A DNA stretch of 64,000 bases. It comes from RUG420 sp045642465. Lineage in GTDB: Bacteria > Bacillota > Clostridia > Oscillospirales > Acutalibacteraceae. Positions 17,201 through 24,700 of this stretch are shown here, piece by piece (within the stretch, counting starts at the first letter, position 1; each line of letters starts with the position of its first letter). The position numbers were made by a program, and so were the translations under genes. The notes beneath the pieces were generated by a model. The model did not search any database and was not told where the DNA came from. It saw only the letters and a program-made list of their open reading frames with translations. The DNA is taken from the NCBI GenBank assembly GCA_045642465.1, contig JAZUIY010000015.1:310001-374000 (forward strand), written 5' to 3'.

Positions 17201-17438
17201 CTATGACATGATTACCAACGGCGACATTCAGCTTATCGTTAACTCTCCAATTGGTAAGAGTTCTGTACAGGATGACTCCTATCTTCGTAAGGCAGCCATT
17301 AAGGCCAAGGTTCCATATGTAACCACTCTGGCTGCAGCTAAGGCTACTGCCGAAGGCATCCACTACGTTCTTACCAATAAGGAAGCTGAAGTAAAATCTC
17401 TTCAGGAAATCCACGCAGAAATTAAACCAATTGACTAA
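14208..17438 (+). CDS. carB: Carbamoyl phosphate synthase large subunit
   Basis: 1076-aa synthetase making carbamoyl phosphate from bicarbonate, ammonia and two ATP, for arginine and pyrimidines. It has two ATP-grasp halves: the first opens LIIGSGPIIIGQACEFDYSG, the second ILGGGPNRIGQGIEFDY (about residue 562), then a C-terminal MGS-like regulatory domain (about 940-1070). Length is standard. RBS AGGAGG. The small glutaminase subunit CarA is not adjacent or anywhere in the window; instead the gene is followed after 21 bases by a GMP synthase ATPase subunit that also lacks its glutaminase. CarA may lie elsewhere, or free ammonia may be used. Confidence 0.96.
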   Translation: MPQRTDIKKVLIIGSGPIIIGQACEFDYSGTQACKALKSLGYEIVLVNSNPATIMTDPETADVTYIEPLNVDRLEKIIEKERPDALLPNLGGQSALNLCSELNEAGILDKYNVKVIGVQVDAIERGEDRLEFKATMDRLGIEMAQSDVAYSVEQALEIADKLNYPVVLRPAYTMGGAGGGLVYNKEELTTVCKRGLQASLVGQVLVEESILGWEELELEIVRDCEGNMITVCFIENIDPIGVHTGDSFCSAPMLTISEECQKRLQEQAYKIVNEVGVIGGCNVQFAHDPVSDRIIIIEINPRTSRSSALASKATGFPIALISAKLATGLTLKEIPCGKYGTLDKYVPDGEYVVIKFARWAFEKFKGVEDKLGTQMRAVGEVMSIGKTYKEAFQKAIRSLETGRYGLGHVKNFDDLSKDELLQMLRTPSSERHFLLYEAIRKGADLEELFEITKVKMWFLEQMKELVDEEEALLACKGSLPADELLIQAKKDGFSDKYLSQLLSVSEDDVRNKRLALGVEEKWEGVHVSGTENSAYYYSSYNMTEDKNPTESEKPKIMILGGGPNRIGQGIEFDYCCVHAAKALKQLGFESIIVNCNPETVSTDYDTSDKLYFEPLTLEDVLSIYNKEKPVGVIAQFGGQTPLNLAADLEKNGVKILGTSPAIIDLAEDRDQFRAMMDKLGIPMPEAGMAVDVEEALENAHKIGYPVMVRPSYVLGGRGMEVVYDDEQLAEYMAAAVGVTPDRPILIDRFLNHALECEADAIADGEHAFVPAVMEHIELAGVHSGDSACIIPSAHITPENVATIKEYTRKIAEEMHVRGLMNMQYAIENGVVYVLEANPRASRTVPLVSKVCNIRMVPLATQIVTSELTGKASPVPELKEMDIPNYGVKEAAFPFNMFPEVDPILGPEMRSTGEVLGLSPSYGEAFFKAQEAIQSKLPTSGAALLSVKNKDKDEVIEVAKSLADDGFKLYATEGTFNTIDEAGIPVEKVLKIYEGRPNCYDMITNGDIQLIVNSPIGKSSVQDDSYLRKAAIKAKVPYVTTLAAAKATAEGIHYVLTNKEAEVKSLQEIHAEIKPID

Positions 17439-17459
17439 TTCCCCAGGAGGACAAACTTT

Positions 17460-18440
17460 ATGGCAGATGTAAGACCAGAATCCATGGCACGTATCAATAC
17501 CCCGGAACTTGCTAAGGCTTTTATTGACGAGCAGGTTGCTTTACTGCAGCAGCAGATTGGTGACAAGAAAGTTCTTCTTGCCCTTTCCGGCGGTGTCGAT
17601 TCTTCCGTAGTAGCAGCACTTTTAATTAAGGCTGTTGGCAAACAGTTGGTTTGCGTACATGTAAACCACGGCCTCCTTCGTAAAGGGGAACCGGAACAGG
17701 TTGTTGAAGTATTTAGAAATCAGATGGATGCCAACCTCATCTATGTAGATGCAGTAGACCGCTTCCTTGACAAACTTGCCGGTGTAGATGATCCAGAAGA
17801 AAAGCGTCACATCATCGGTGCTGAATTCATCAACGTATTTGCAGAAGAAGCTGCTAAGCAGGACGGCATTGAATTCCTTGCACAGGGTACCATTTATCCT
17901 GATATTCTGGAATCCGACGGTGTAAAGGCTCACCACAATGTAGGCGGCCTTCCAGAAGAACTGAACTTCGAACTGGTTGAACCGGTTAAGTTCCTCTACA
18001 AGGACGAAGTAAGAATTGTTGGTAAGGAACTTGGCCTTCCAGACGGTATGGTATTCCGTCAGCCATTCCCAGGTCCTGGCCTTGGTGTTCGCTGCGTAGG
18101 CGCAATCACCAGAGACAGACTGGAAGCACTCCGTGAAGCAGATGCCATTGTCCGTGAAGAAATTGAAAAGCTTCCTGAAACCCCATGGCAGTACTTCTGC
18201 GCTATTCCTGACATCCAGTCCACCGGCATTAAGTATGTTGATGGTGTTGGTCAGCGTTACATGGGTTGGGCCGTTGTAATCCGTGCCGTAAACACCACCG
18301 ATGCCGTTTTGGTAACCGTACCTGAAATCCCATTTGACGTTCTCTGCACCATGCGTGACCGCATTGTAAAGATTCCTGGCGTAAACCGTGTCCTCTGGGA
18401 CATCTCCGAAAAGCCAGTTGCCACTATTGAATGGGAATAA
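17460..18440 (+). CDS. GMP synthase ATP-pyrophosphatase subunit without glutaminase domain
   Basis: Converts XMP to GMP using ATP and ammonia. The 326-aa protein holds only the C-terminal half of ordinary bacterial GuaA: N-type ATP-PPase loop LSGGVDSS (42-49), DYPDxxES-like region YPDILESDG, and the dimerisation domain FRQPFPGPGLGVRCVG through to PVATIEWE. The ~190-aa class-I glutamine amidotransferase domain is absent and there is no room for it: RBS AGGAGG and ATG follow the carB stop by 21 bases. This is the two-subunit arrangement known in archaea (GuaAb). A separate GATase (GuaAa-like) must be elsewhere, or ammonia is used directly. The gene ends at a hairpin and repeat cluster. Confidence 0.92.
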   Translation: MADVRPESMARINTPELAKAFIDEQVALLQQQIGDKKVLLALSGGVDSSVVAALLIKAVGKQLVCVHVNHGLLRKGEPEQVVEVFRNQMDANLIYVDAVDRFLDKLAGVDDPEEKRHIIGAEFINVFAEEAAKQDGIEFLAQGTIYPDILESDGVKAHHNVGGLPEELNFELVEPVKFLYKDEVRIVGKELGLPDGMVFRQPFPGPGLGVRCVGAITRDRLEALREADAIVREEIEKLPETPWQYFCAIPDIQSTGIKYVDGVGQRYMGWAVVIRAVNTTDAVLVTVPEIPFDVLCTMRDRIVKIPGVNRVLWDISEKPVATIEWE

Positions 18441-18484
18441 TTTCGCGAGCGCTGCCGGTGGCAGATGAAGCGAGCGAAATTATT
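18436..18484. repeat. Inverted repeat over the guaA stop codon
   Basis: AATAATTTCGC (18436-18446) and GCGAAATTATT (18474-18484) are perfect 11-base arms. Inside them CTGCC/GGCAG forms a second stem. The left arm contains the guaA TAA. There is no T-run; it may stabilise the mRNA 3' end. Confidence 0.55.
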
Positions 18485-18606
18485 TGTAAACACACAGAGC
18501 GATTCGCTGCGCTCCAAGCAAGAAGCGCGACAATGTGTTTGTGGGCAAAGAGGAAAAATTCCTGTTTGTGGGCAAATGGTAGAAGCTCATATTTGTAAAC
18601 ACACAG
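18482..18606. repeat. Cluster of short repeats downstream of guaA
   Basis: ATTTGTAAACACACAG occurs at 18482-18497 and again at 18591-18606. Between them TGTTTGTGGGCAAA occurs at 18536-18549 and 18563-18576, 27 bases apart. All four share a TTTGTRRRC core. GAGCG-N8-CGCTC (about 18497-18514) is an additional hairpin. No open frame in the 18441-18873 gap looks coding. It resembles a degenerate intergenic repeat element. Confidence 0.5.
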
Positions 18607-18607
18607 T

Positions 18608-18637
18608 AAGAGCCATCCATTCGGATGGCTCTTTTTT
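18608..18637 (+). terminator. Intrinsic terminator of the carB-guaA operon
   Basis: AAGAGCCATCC-attc-GGATGGCTCTT followed by TTTTC. It lies about 170 bases past the guaA stop, after the repeat cluster. Confidence 0.88.
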
Positions 18638-18678
18638 CTTTTCATAATAGATTTTCCGCCCGTTCCGTGTTACAATCA

Positions 18679-18769
18679 TTTCTGTTGCAGGGGGACTACC
18701 TCGGTAGTTGAGAAGGTTAAAACCTGACCCTTTGAACCTGTTGGTTAAGACCAGCGTAGGGAGCAGAAA
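18679..18769 (+). promoter_or_regulatory. TPP (thiamine pyrophosphate) riboswitch
   Basis: THI-box aptamer. P1 pairs TTTCTG (18679-18684) with CAGAAA (18764-18769). Conserved blocks are AGGGGGACT, TTGAGA, ACCCTTTGAACCTG and GACCAGCGTAGGGAGC, in the standard order. It controls tenA through the terminators that follow it. TPP binding would be expected to switch expression off. Confidence 0.94.
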
Positions 18770-18783
18770 TATCGGTGTATTTT

Positions 18784-18815
18784 GGTGCTTTCGAATATCG
18801 AAGCACCTTTTTTTA
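18784..18815 (+). terminator. First terminator of the TPP riboswitch platform
   Basis: GGTGCTTTCGA-ata-TCGAAGCACC with one bulge, followed by TTTTTTTA. It lies 15 bases after the aptamer. Confidence 0.85.
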
Positions 18816-18824
18816 TTTCGTAAA

Positions 18825-18857
18825 AAAGCTTCCTTTTTGGAAGCTTTATTTTTTTAT
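18825..18857 (+). terminator. Second terminator in tandem, before tenA
   Basis: AAAGCTTCC-ttttt-GGAAGCTTT followed by ATTTTTTTA, ending just before the tenA RBS. Two terminators in tandem are unusual for one aptamer; the second may be the ligand-independent backup. Confidence 0.7.
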
Positions 18858-18873
18858 CCTTGGAGGATTTATT

Positions 18874-19518
18874 ATGTCATTTATGCAAGAACTTTTAGCC
18901 GAAAACAAACCACTTTGGGACCAGTGTGTGGAAACCCCTTTCGTGAAAGAACTGAAGGAGGGAACTCTTTGCTTTGACAAGTTCAAAAGTTACCTGATTC
19001 AGGACAGCATTTACCTACAGCACTATTCCCATGTGTACGGGAAGGCCATCTATTGCTCCAAAACCTTTGAAGACATTGAACAGTTTTATTCTGCCCTTAG
19101 CATTATTTTGGGCGATGAAGCGGACTACCGTTTGACTTGCCTGGCTCCCTATGGCATTACAGATGAAGATTTAGAACAGACCAAGCCGCATCCGGTGAAT
19201 CAGAACTATATCGATTTTTTGGAGGGCGCAGCCAAGACCGACGATCTTTTGGAAATGCTCATGGCAATTTTGCCTTGCATGCTGGGCTACAGTTATGTCT
19301 TCAAAAAGATTGCACCGGATGCCAAACCATCGGAATACAGTGACTTTATTCGGGACTATGCCAGCGGCGATTTTGCCGAAATGGAACGCTGTTGGTGTGC
19401 CTTTACCGACAAGAAGTGTAAAGGCTTAACAGCAGAAGAAGAGGCAAAATATGCCGGTATTTTTAAGCGGGCAAGTGAATTGGAGCTGGCCTTTTGGAAT
19501 ATGTCATATGAGGCATAA
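18874..19518 (+). CDS. tenA: Aminopyrimidine aminohydrolase / thiaminase II
   Basis: Salvages thiamine breakdown products by hydrolysing aminopyrimidine to HMP, or cleaves thiamine. 214 aa from the ATG at 18874 (RBS TTGGAGG). The nucleophile is Cys135 in ILPCMLGY and the second catalytic acid is Glu204 in SELELAFW, essentially the positions in Bacillus TenA (Cys135, Glu205). The N-terminal helix bundle and C-terminal AFWNMSYE are typical. It is the only gene behind the TPP riboswitch and is separated from the next gene by a new promoter. A salvage role fits the riboswitch control. Confidence 0.93.
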   Translation: MSFMQELLAENKPLWDQCVETPFVKELKEGTLCFDKFKSYLIQDSIYLQHYSHVYGKAIYCSKTFEDIEQFYSALSIILGDEADYRLTCLAPYGITDEDLEQTKPHPVNQNYIDFLEGAAKTDDLLEMLMAILPCMLGYSYVFKKIAPDAKPSEYSDFIRDYASGDFAEMERCWCAFTDKKCKGLTAEEEAKYAGIFKRASELELAFWNMSYEA

Positions 19519-19524
19519 TATTTA

Positions 19525-19553
19525 TTGGTAACTTAAGAACTCCGTTGTAAAAT
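19525..19553 (+). promoter_or_regulatory. Promoter of the URO-D-like operon
   Basis: -35 TTGGTA (19525-19530), 17-bp spacer, -10 TAAAAT (19548-19553), about 50 bases before the ATG. Confidence 0.6.
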
Positions 19554-19604
19554 AGAGATAGCAAAACTTTACGATTCAAATCTGCGCTTGAGGAGGTTGC
19601 ATTT

Positions 19605-20780
19605 ATGAATAATGAAGAATTGCGGGCTTACCGAACCAAATTGTTCCGTGACGCCACCGGAATGAAAGTAAAACCGGATCGTATTCCGAATATGTCTTTC
19701 TTTGTAACATGGAAAATTTTAGATGCAGGTTACAAACTGACAGAGGCTATGAACGACTACACTATCATGGAAAAGGTAGTTCGCGAACATCAAGAAAAGT
19801 ACGAATTTGACGCAATCTTTGAACATGGTGTCCGTAACGTTATCCGTCTGCCACAGGCATTGGGCGGCTTGACTTACCGCATTGACGACGAAGCCGGTGC
19901 AGTAAGTTACCCAGACAACGCCCTTTGTGAGTTCGACGAACTGGACGAACTCATTGCTGACCCGAACAAGTTCTTCTGGGAAAAGGGCATGGCCAAGAAA
20001 TTCCCAATGTGGGCTGACAAAACCGTTGGCTTAGAAGATATGCAAAAGGTCATTATGGAATTTGGTGCTTTCAGCCAGTACAACGGAAAAATGCTGGCCG
20101 CACTGAAAGATGAGTACGGCATGCCGACCTTGACGGCACCTGGCCTGCCACCATACTTCGGCATTGACTATTTGTTCAACACCATTTTAGGCATCAAAGG
20201 TCTGTCTCTTGCCATGCGCAAGGACCCGGAAAAGATTGACGCTGCCATCAAGGTATTGGATGCACTGTATTTTGACCCAGCATTAAAGGCTTTGGAAGCC
20301 AGCCCAGACGGCCCATTCGAAGATGCTTGCTTTGACTATGACCTGACTTTGCTCAGCCACTCCATTCTCAACGAAAAGCAGTTTGAACGGTTCCTGTGGC
20401 CGGATCTTAAGAAGATGCTGGATGTTCTTGCTAAGAAGGGCAAGACCGTTCGTCTCTTCATGGAAGGCGGCAGTGAACGCTTCTGGGATTATCTCAAAGA
20501 TTATCCGAAGGGCTGTATTGCCTTGCACGTAGAAACAGACGATGTATTTAAAGTTAGAAAAGAAATGCCAAACCTGGCCATTATTGGCGGTATGCCGGTA
20601 ACCACCTTAGGTTATGGCACCAAGCAGGAATGCTTAGATTTGACCAAGCGCCTTTGTGACGAACTGGGCAAGGATGGCGGATTTATCTTCAGTGAAGACC
20701 GTATGGTTTCCTATAAGAATGATGCCAACCCTGAAAACGTAAAAGCTGTCTGCGACTTCCTGCGGGAATATAGACCATAA
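19605..20780 (+). CDS. Uroporphyrinogen decarboxylase-fold protein
   Basis: 391-aa soluble protein of the URO-D superfamily (PF01208). RBS GAGGAGG is 9 bases from the ATG. In its C-terminal half VRLFMEGGSERFWDYLKD, LHVETDDVFKVRKEMP, LAIIGGMPVTTLGYGT and FIFSEDRMVSYKNDANPEN follow the barrel pattern of corrinoid-linked methyltransferase relatives rather than true HemE. The N-terminal HemE substrate motif is missing, so haem synthesis is unlikely. It is first in an operon with a 62-aa acidic protein and a seven-helix membrane protein. Such URO-D proteins are common where methyl groups are moved to corrinoids; the actual substrate here is unknown. Confidence 0.8.
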   Translation: MNNEELRAYRTKLFRDATGMKVKPDRIPNMSFFVTWKILDAGYKLTEAMNDYTIMEKVVREHQEKYEFDAIFEHGVRNVIRLPQALGGLTYRIDDEAGAVSYPDNALCEFDELDELIADPNKFFWEKGMAKKFPMWADKTVGLEDMQKVIMEFGAFSQYNGKMLAALKDEYGMPTLTAPGLPPYFGIDYLFNTILGIKGLSLAMRKDPEKIDAAIKVLDALYFDPALKALEASPDGPFEDACFDYDLTLLSHSILNEKQFERFLWPDLKKMLDVLAKKGKTVRLFMEGGSERFWDYLKDYPKGCIALHVETDDVFKVRKEMPNLAIIGGMPVTTLGYGTKQECLDLTKRLCDELGKDGGFIFSEDRMVSYKNDANPENVKAVCDFLREYRP

Positions 20781-20794
20781 AGGAGGAACGAATC

Positions 20795-20983
20795 ATGGAT
20801 GAAAAAACCGTAGATATTACCAAGTATCCGGAAGGATTAGAATATCTGGCAAAGAACCTGATGCTGCCTTTGCCTCCAATGCCGTTCCCGGAAGATATGC
20901 CTGAAGAACAAAAAGAAGCAATGATTCTTCAGCAGAAGATGGGCATTGTAAATATGCTGGTAGGCACTTTGGTTCGCCAGTAA
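20795..20983 (+). CDS. Small acidic protein of unknown function
   Basis: 62-aa protein, ATG at 20795 after AAAGGAGGAACGAATC, 14 bases past the URO-D stop. It contains PLPPMPFPEDMPEEQKE, a proline and acid-rich centre, then a helix with IVNMLVGTLVRQ. No family recognised. The tight spacing and strong ribosome site argue that it is real and works with its neighbours, perhaps as a tether between the soluble URO-D protein and the membrane protein. Confidence 0.7.
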   Translation: MDEKTVDITKYPEGLEYLAKNLMLPLPPMPFPEDMPEEQKEAMILQQKMGIVNMLVGTLVRQ

Positions 20984-21010
20984 GTAAACCTATATTGGAG
21001 GATTTTAATT

Positions 21011-21679
21011 TTGGGAAATAAAATTTCTGAACAAAACCATACTGAGGTAAAGGGAAACTTTTCCGTAGGACTGGGGCTGCTTGACTATGTCAATCCAATC
21101 CTTTATGCAGTTACCTCTATTACCATTTTGGTAAATCTGTTTGGCCTAATGAAACTGCCAATGTATGTCCTTTATGCTTTGGGCGCATTGGTATCCCTCA
21201 TTTTCGGCTTCACCATTCCAACCGTAAAAGTATTGGTTGGTCTTGGCAAAATGGAATTCGCACTGCCGGTAAACCTGGTATCCTACGTTAACCTGGGCAT
21301 CTTCCTTTCCGGCTTGATGCTTTTGGGCTACGCCTATAAGATTGCCATTCCGGTATTCCTGATTATTGTTGCTCTGGTAGTAGCCTTCTTGTTCTTGGTT
21401 TACAAGAAGACCGGAAACTTCAATGCAGTTGCTGTTCTCATCGGTGCTGCCGGCTACTTGCTGATTTACGCTTCCTTGCTGAAATTGGCCGTTGCCGCCG
21501 CCGCTATTCCATGCATTATTCTTTATGCCGTTGCCATCTGCCTGTTTGTGGCTTTGGTAACCATGGGTGTAAAGGGCGATGTAATGAATGCCAAACTGCA
21601 CTGGGTAATTGAATCCACCAACATTACCTGCCAAGCTTGTGTTGCCATTGCAACCTTACTTCTTTTCTTGGTATTTTAA
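21011..21679 (+). CDS. Seven-helix membrane protein of unknown function
   Basis: 222-aa integral membrane protein starting with TTG at 21011; the only good RBS, GGAGG, is 9 bases upstream. Residues 1-20 are a charged cytoplasmic start, then about seven hydrophobic helices follow with short loops to the C-terminus. It is last in the URO-D operon and ends at a terminator. No characterised family recognised. It could be a transporter or anchor for the URO-D protein's substrate. Confidence 0.7.
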   Translation: MGNKISEQNHTEVKGNFSVGLGLLDYVNPILYAVTSITILVNLFGLMKLPMYVLYALGALVSLIFGFTIPTVKVLVGLGKMEFALPVNLVSYVNLGIFLSGLMLLGYAYKIAIPVFLIIVALVVAFLFLVYKKTGNFNAVAVLIGAAGYLLIYASLLKLAVAAAAIPCIILYAVAICLFVALVTMGVKGDVMNAKLHWVIESTNITCQACVAIATLLLFLVF

Positions 21680-21694
21680 AGTTTTTTAAAAAGA

Positions 21695-21725
21695 AAAAGG
21701 TCACTCCAATTTGGAGTGGCCTTTT
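21695..21725. terminator. Bidirectional terminator
   Basis: AAAGGTCACTCCA-att-TGGAGTGGCCTTT with A and T runs on either side. It ends both the URO-D operon (plus) and the 75-aa gene (minus), whose stop it touches. Confidence 0.85.
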
Positions 21726-21951
21726 ATTTTGTAAATACGTATTTAGTAAAGTAGCCTTTCCCATTTCCGGTGAGAATAACCAGATCTCCGTCTGGGTTTT
21801 CTCCCGTTTGTAAAATAGGGTACTTGCCGTGGGCTTTTACATAGTCCACCGGAGAGTCGGTCTCTATTTCTAAAAAGGTTTTTTGCGCATATTCGGAACC
21901 GCCGCACGGGTTTCCGTCTTCCACATAAACTTCATATTCTGTCAAATTCAT
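21724..21951 (-). CDS. Small hypothetical protein
   Basis: 75-aa soluble protein, ATG at 21951 preceded by AAAGGACGG. It is rich in acidic and aromatic residues, with VYVEDGNPCGGSEYAQKTF and a later KGYFTKYVFTK end, suggesting a small beta-rich fold. No family recognised. It is alone on the minus strand between two plus-strand operons and shares a terminator with the left one. Confidence 0.6.
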   Translation of the reverse strand: MNLTEYEVYVEDGNPCGGSEYAQKTFLEIETDSPVDYVKAHGKYPILQTGENPDGDLVILTGNGKGYFTKYVFTK

Positions 21952-22054
21952 CTACCGTCCTTTGCATCCTATTATATAGCAAGGACGAGAAAGCTCAACT
22001 GGTTTTGGGCGTAGAATCCCGGGTGCAATTTCGCAGAATCTGTTCCTCGCCTAG

Positions 22055-22082
22055 TTGGCGGGGAATTTTCCTGTGGTATAAT
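22055..22082 (+). promoter_or_regulatory. Promoter of the isomerase-like/FAD/secernin operon
   Basis: -35 TTGGCG (22055-22060), 16-bp spacer, extended -10 TGGTATAAT (TATAAT at 22077-22082). An imperfect palindrome TCCTCGCC-N5-GGCGGGGA overlaps the -35 and might be an operator. Confidence 0.7.
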
Positions 22083-22102
22083 TAAGGTTGAGGTGGAAAA
22101 AT

Positions 22103-23299
22103 ATGGATATTAGGTACTACTCCATTATCAGCCCAATTGGAAATACCGAAAATGAAGAAAAGTCTGCAAAGTTTTTAGAAGAAATAGAAGAGGCACTTGG
22201 TCAGCCAATGCTTTCTATTTCCGATCCGGCCGAGCTTGCCCAGGAAGAACTTTGCTTTATTTATGTTCGTAGCGGCGGAACAGAGCAGATTTTTGAAAAG
22301 CTTTACCCTCAGGTAGAGGGAAAGGTTTGTTACCTGATTACCACAGGTTTTGGCAATTCCTTAGCTGCTGCTTTGGAAATTCTGTCCTTCTTTAAGCAGA
22401 AGGGACAGAAGGGGGAAGTACTTCACGGAACGCCGGTAGAATTGGCGAACCGGATGAAAGCGCTGGCAAAGGCCAATCATGGCTTAAAGAAAATGAAGGG
22501 CGCCCGCTTCGGCGTGGTGGGAACACCATCAGACTGGCTGATTTCCAGCGCAGTGGATGAGGCTGCTCTCTTTGAAAAACTGAATGCTTCTGTCATTTCT
22601 ATTCCAATGGAAGAATGCATTGCTGAAATTGAAAAGAAGAGTTACATTCCTAACGAATGGACTCAGAAAATATTAAAACAGGACTTCCCACTAGAAGAAA
22701 TCAAGAAAGCCCTGTTTGTTTACGGCGGACTGCATCGCCTGGTAGAAAAATATGACCTGACAGGGGTAACCGTACGCTGTTTTGACCTGCTGGATACAGT
22801 GAAATCCACCGGCTGTCTGGCTTTGGCCATTTTGAATGCGGAAGGAATTTTCGCTGCCTGTGAAGGAGACGTTCCGTCCCTGATTTCCATGGCAATTTTG
22901 GGCAGCGTTTCGGGGAACCCGGTATTTATGTGTAACCCGTGCCGCATTAACTTTGAGAAGAATCATATGATTTTTGCTCATTGCACCTTGCCACTGAACA
23001 TGGCATATCAGTTTACCCTGGATACCCACTATGAATCCGGAATCGGCGTGGCTATTGCCGGGTCCATTCGGGAAGGGGAAAACACGGTCTTTAAGACCTC
23101 TGGTGACCTGAGCAGATATTATGTCCGCAAAGGCATTTTGACTTCCAACTTAAGGGACCCGAATTTGTGCCGCAGCCAGATTCGCATTAAGTTGGACGAC
23201 TACTCTTACTTTATGGAAAACCCAATTAGCAACCACCATCTGGTTTGCAATGGGGATCAAACTTTAGCAATTCAATATTTCTTTGAAATATTAGGATAA
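22103..23299 (+). CDS. L-fucose/L-arabinose isomerase-fold protein
   Basis: 398-aa protein from the ATG at 22103 (RBS GAGGTGG). The layout resembles the FucI/AraA C-terminal domain family: an N-terminal Rossmann-like half, ARFGVVGTPSDWLISS in the middle, then CLALAILNAEGIFAACEGDVPSLISMAIL with the acidic metal-binding region and HCTLP. Shorter than true FucI (about 590) or AraA (about 500). A sugar isomerase activity is possible but unproved. It is followed after 25 bases by an FAD dehydrogenase and then a secernin-type hydrolase, so the operon is not a standard sugar pathway. Confidence 0.65.
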   Translation: MDIRYYSIISPIGNTENEEKSAKFLEEIEEALGQPMLSISDPAELAQEELCFIYVRSGGTEQIFEKLYPQVEGKVCYLITTGFGNSLAAALEILSFFKQKGQKGEVLHGTPVELANRMKALAKANHGLKKMKGARFGVVGTPSDWLISSAVDEAALFEKLNASVISIPMEECIAEIEKKSYIPNEWTQKILKQDFPLEEIKKALFVYGGLHRLVEKYDLTGVTVRCFDLLDTVKSTGCLALAILNAEGIFAACEGDVPSLISMAILGSVSGNPVFMCNPCRINFEKNHMIFAHCTLPLNMAYQFTLDTHYESGIGVAIAGSIREGENTVFKTSGDLSRYYVRKGILTSNLRDPNLCRSQIRIKLDDYSYFMENPISNHHLVCNGDQTLAIQYFFEILG

Positions 23300-23324
23300 A
23301 ACCTGAAAAACGAGGAATTATTAC

Positions 23325-24698
23325 ATGAAACAATATGATGTTATCATCATTGGCGCTGGCCCGGGCGGAATCTTTGCTGCCTATGAGCTGACAAAACAGA
23401 ATCAGGATTTGAGCATTGCCGTCTTTGAGGCCGGCAATACCTTGTCTAAGCGCAAGTGCCCAATTGACGGTGACAAAGTAAAAAGCTGCATTAATTGTAA
23501 AAGCTGTTCCATTATGAATGGCTTTGGTGGTGCAGGCGCATTCTCCGACGGGAAGTACAATATTACCACCCAGTTCGGCGGCACCCTGCACGAATATATT
23601 GGCAAACAAAAGGCCTTTGATTTAATGCAGTATGTAGATACCATTAATATGACCTACGGCGGTGCAGGGTCCCACCTGTATTCCACTGCCAATTCCGACA
23701 TTGCTAAACTCTGTCTGCAGAATAAACTGCATTTATTGGATGCCTCCGTTCGTCATTTGGGTACCGACAAGAACTATGTGGTTTTGGAAAATTTGTTAAA
23801 CCGTTTGGAAAAGAAAGTAGATTTTTACTTCTTAACCCCGGTAGAGCACATTGAAAAGGTGGAAGGCGGCTACCAAATTGAAGCCGGCAACGAAACCTAT
23901 GCCTGTGAAAAATGTATTGTATCTGTAGGCCGTTCCGGTTCTAAGTGGATGGAAAAAATCTGTAACGAACTGGGTATCCGCACCCTTTCCAACCGAGTGG
24001 ACATTGGTGTCCGCGTGGAACTGCCTGCACCAATTTTCTCGCATTTAACCGATGAACTTTACGAAAGTAAAATTGTGTACCGCACGGAAAAGTACGGGGA
24101 CTTTGTCCGGACGTTCTGCATGAACCCACACGGCATTGTGGTAAATGAAAACACCAACGGGATTGTAACCGTAAATGGCCACAGTTATGAAGACCCGGCC
24201 ATGCACACGAATAACACCAACTTTGCCCTCTTGGTTTCCAAGCACTTTACCGAACCGTTTAATGACAGTACCGCATATGCAGAAAGCATTGCAAAACTGT
24301 CCAATATGTTAGGCGGCGGGGTTATTGTACAGCGCTTCGGAGACCTAATTGCCGGAAAACGGTCTACCGTTTCCCGGGTGGAAGAAAGCTTTATTACGCC
24401 AACCCTTTCCGCTACCCCGGGTGACCTGTCTTTGGTTATTCCAAAGCGGATTTTGGATGGTATTATTGAAATGATTTATGCCTTGGACAAAATTGCTCCG
24501 GGCACTGCAAATGAAGATACATTGCTCTATGGGGTAGAAGTAAAATTCTATAACATGGAAGTAGAACTAGATGAAAATTTGGAAACGTGTCACAAGGGAC
24601 TTTACGTCATTGGGGACGGCAGCGGGGTAACCCATTCTCTGTCTCATGCATCTGCATCCGGCGTATATGTTGCCCGTAAAATCTTGGGGGAGGACTAA
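23325..24698 (+). CDS. FAD-dependent dehydrogenase with cysteine cluster (COG2509-like)
   Basis: 457-aa flavoprotein. The N-terminal Rossmann motif GAGPGG is at residues 10-15. A cysteine group C45, C55, C58 and C61 (CPIDG...SCINCKSC) could hold an iron-sulfur centre or disulfides; next comes MNGFGGAGAFSDGKYN, diagnostic of this conserved but uncharacterised dehydrogenase family. The C-terminal YVIGDGSGVTHSLSHASASG closes the FAD site. Weak ribosome site (ACGAGGAA). The electron acceptor and substrate are unknown. The following gene starts 2 bases after its stop. Confidence 0.85.
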   Translation: MKQYDVIIIGAGPGGIFAAYELTKQNQDLSIAVFEAGNTLSKRKCPIDGDKVKSCINCKSCSIMNGFGGAGAFSDGKYNITTQFGGTLHEYIGKQKAFDLMQYVDTINMTYGGAGSHLYSTANSDIAKLCLQNKLHLLDASVRHLGTDKNYVVLENLLNRLEKKVDFYFLTPVEHIEKVEGGYQIEAGNETYACEKCIVSVGRSGSKWMEKICNELGIRTLSNRVDIGVRVELPAPIFSHLTDELYESKIVYRTEKYGDFVRTFCMNPHGIVVNENTNGIVTVNGHSYEDPAMHTNNTNFALLVSKHFTEPFNDSTAYAESIAKLSNMLGGGVIVQRFGDLIAGKRSTVSRVEESFITPTLSATPGDLSLVIPKRILDGIIEMIYALDKIAPGTANEDTLLYGVEVKFYNMEVELDENLETCHKGLYVIGDGSGVTHSLSHASASGVYVARKILGED

Positions 24699-24700
24699 AC

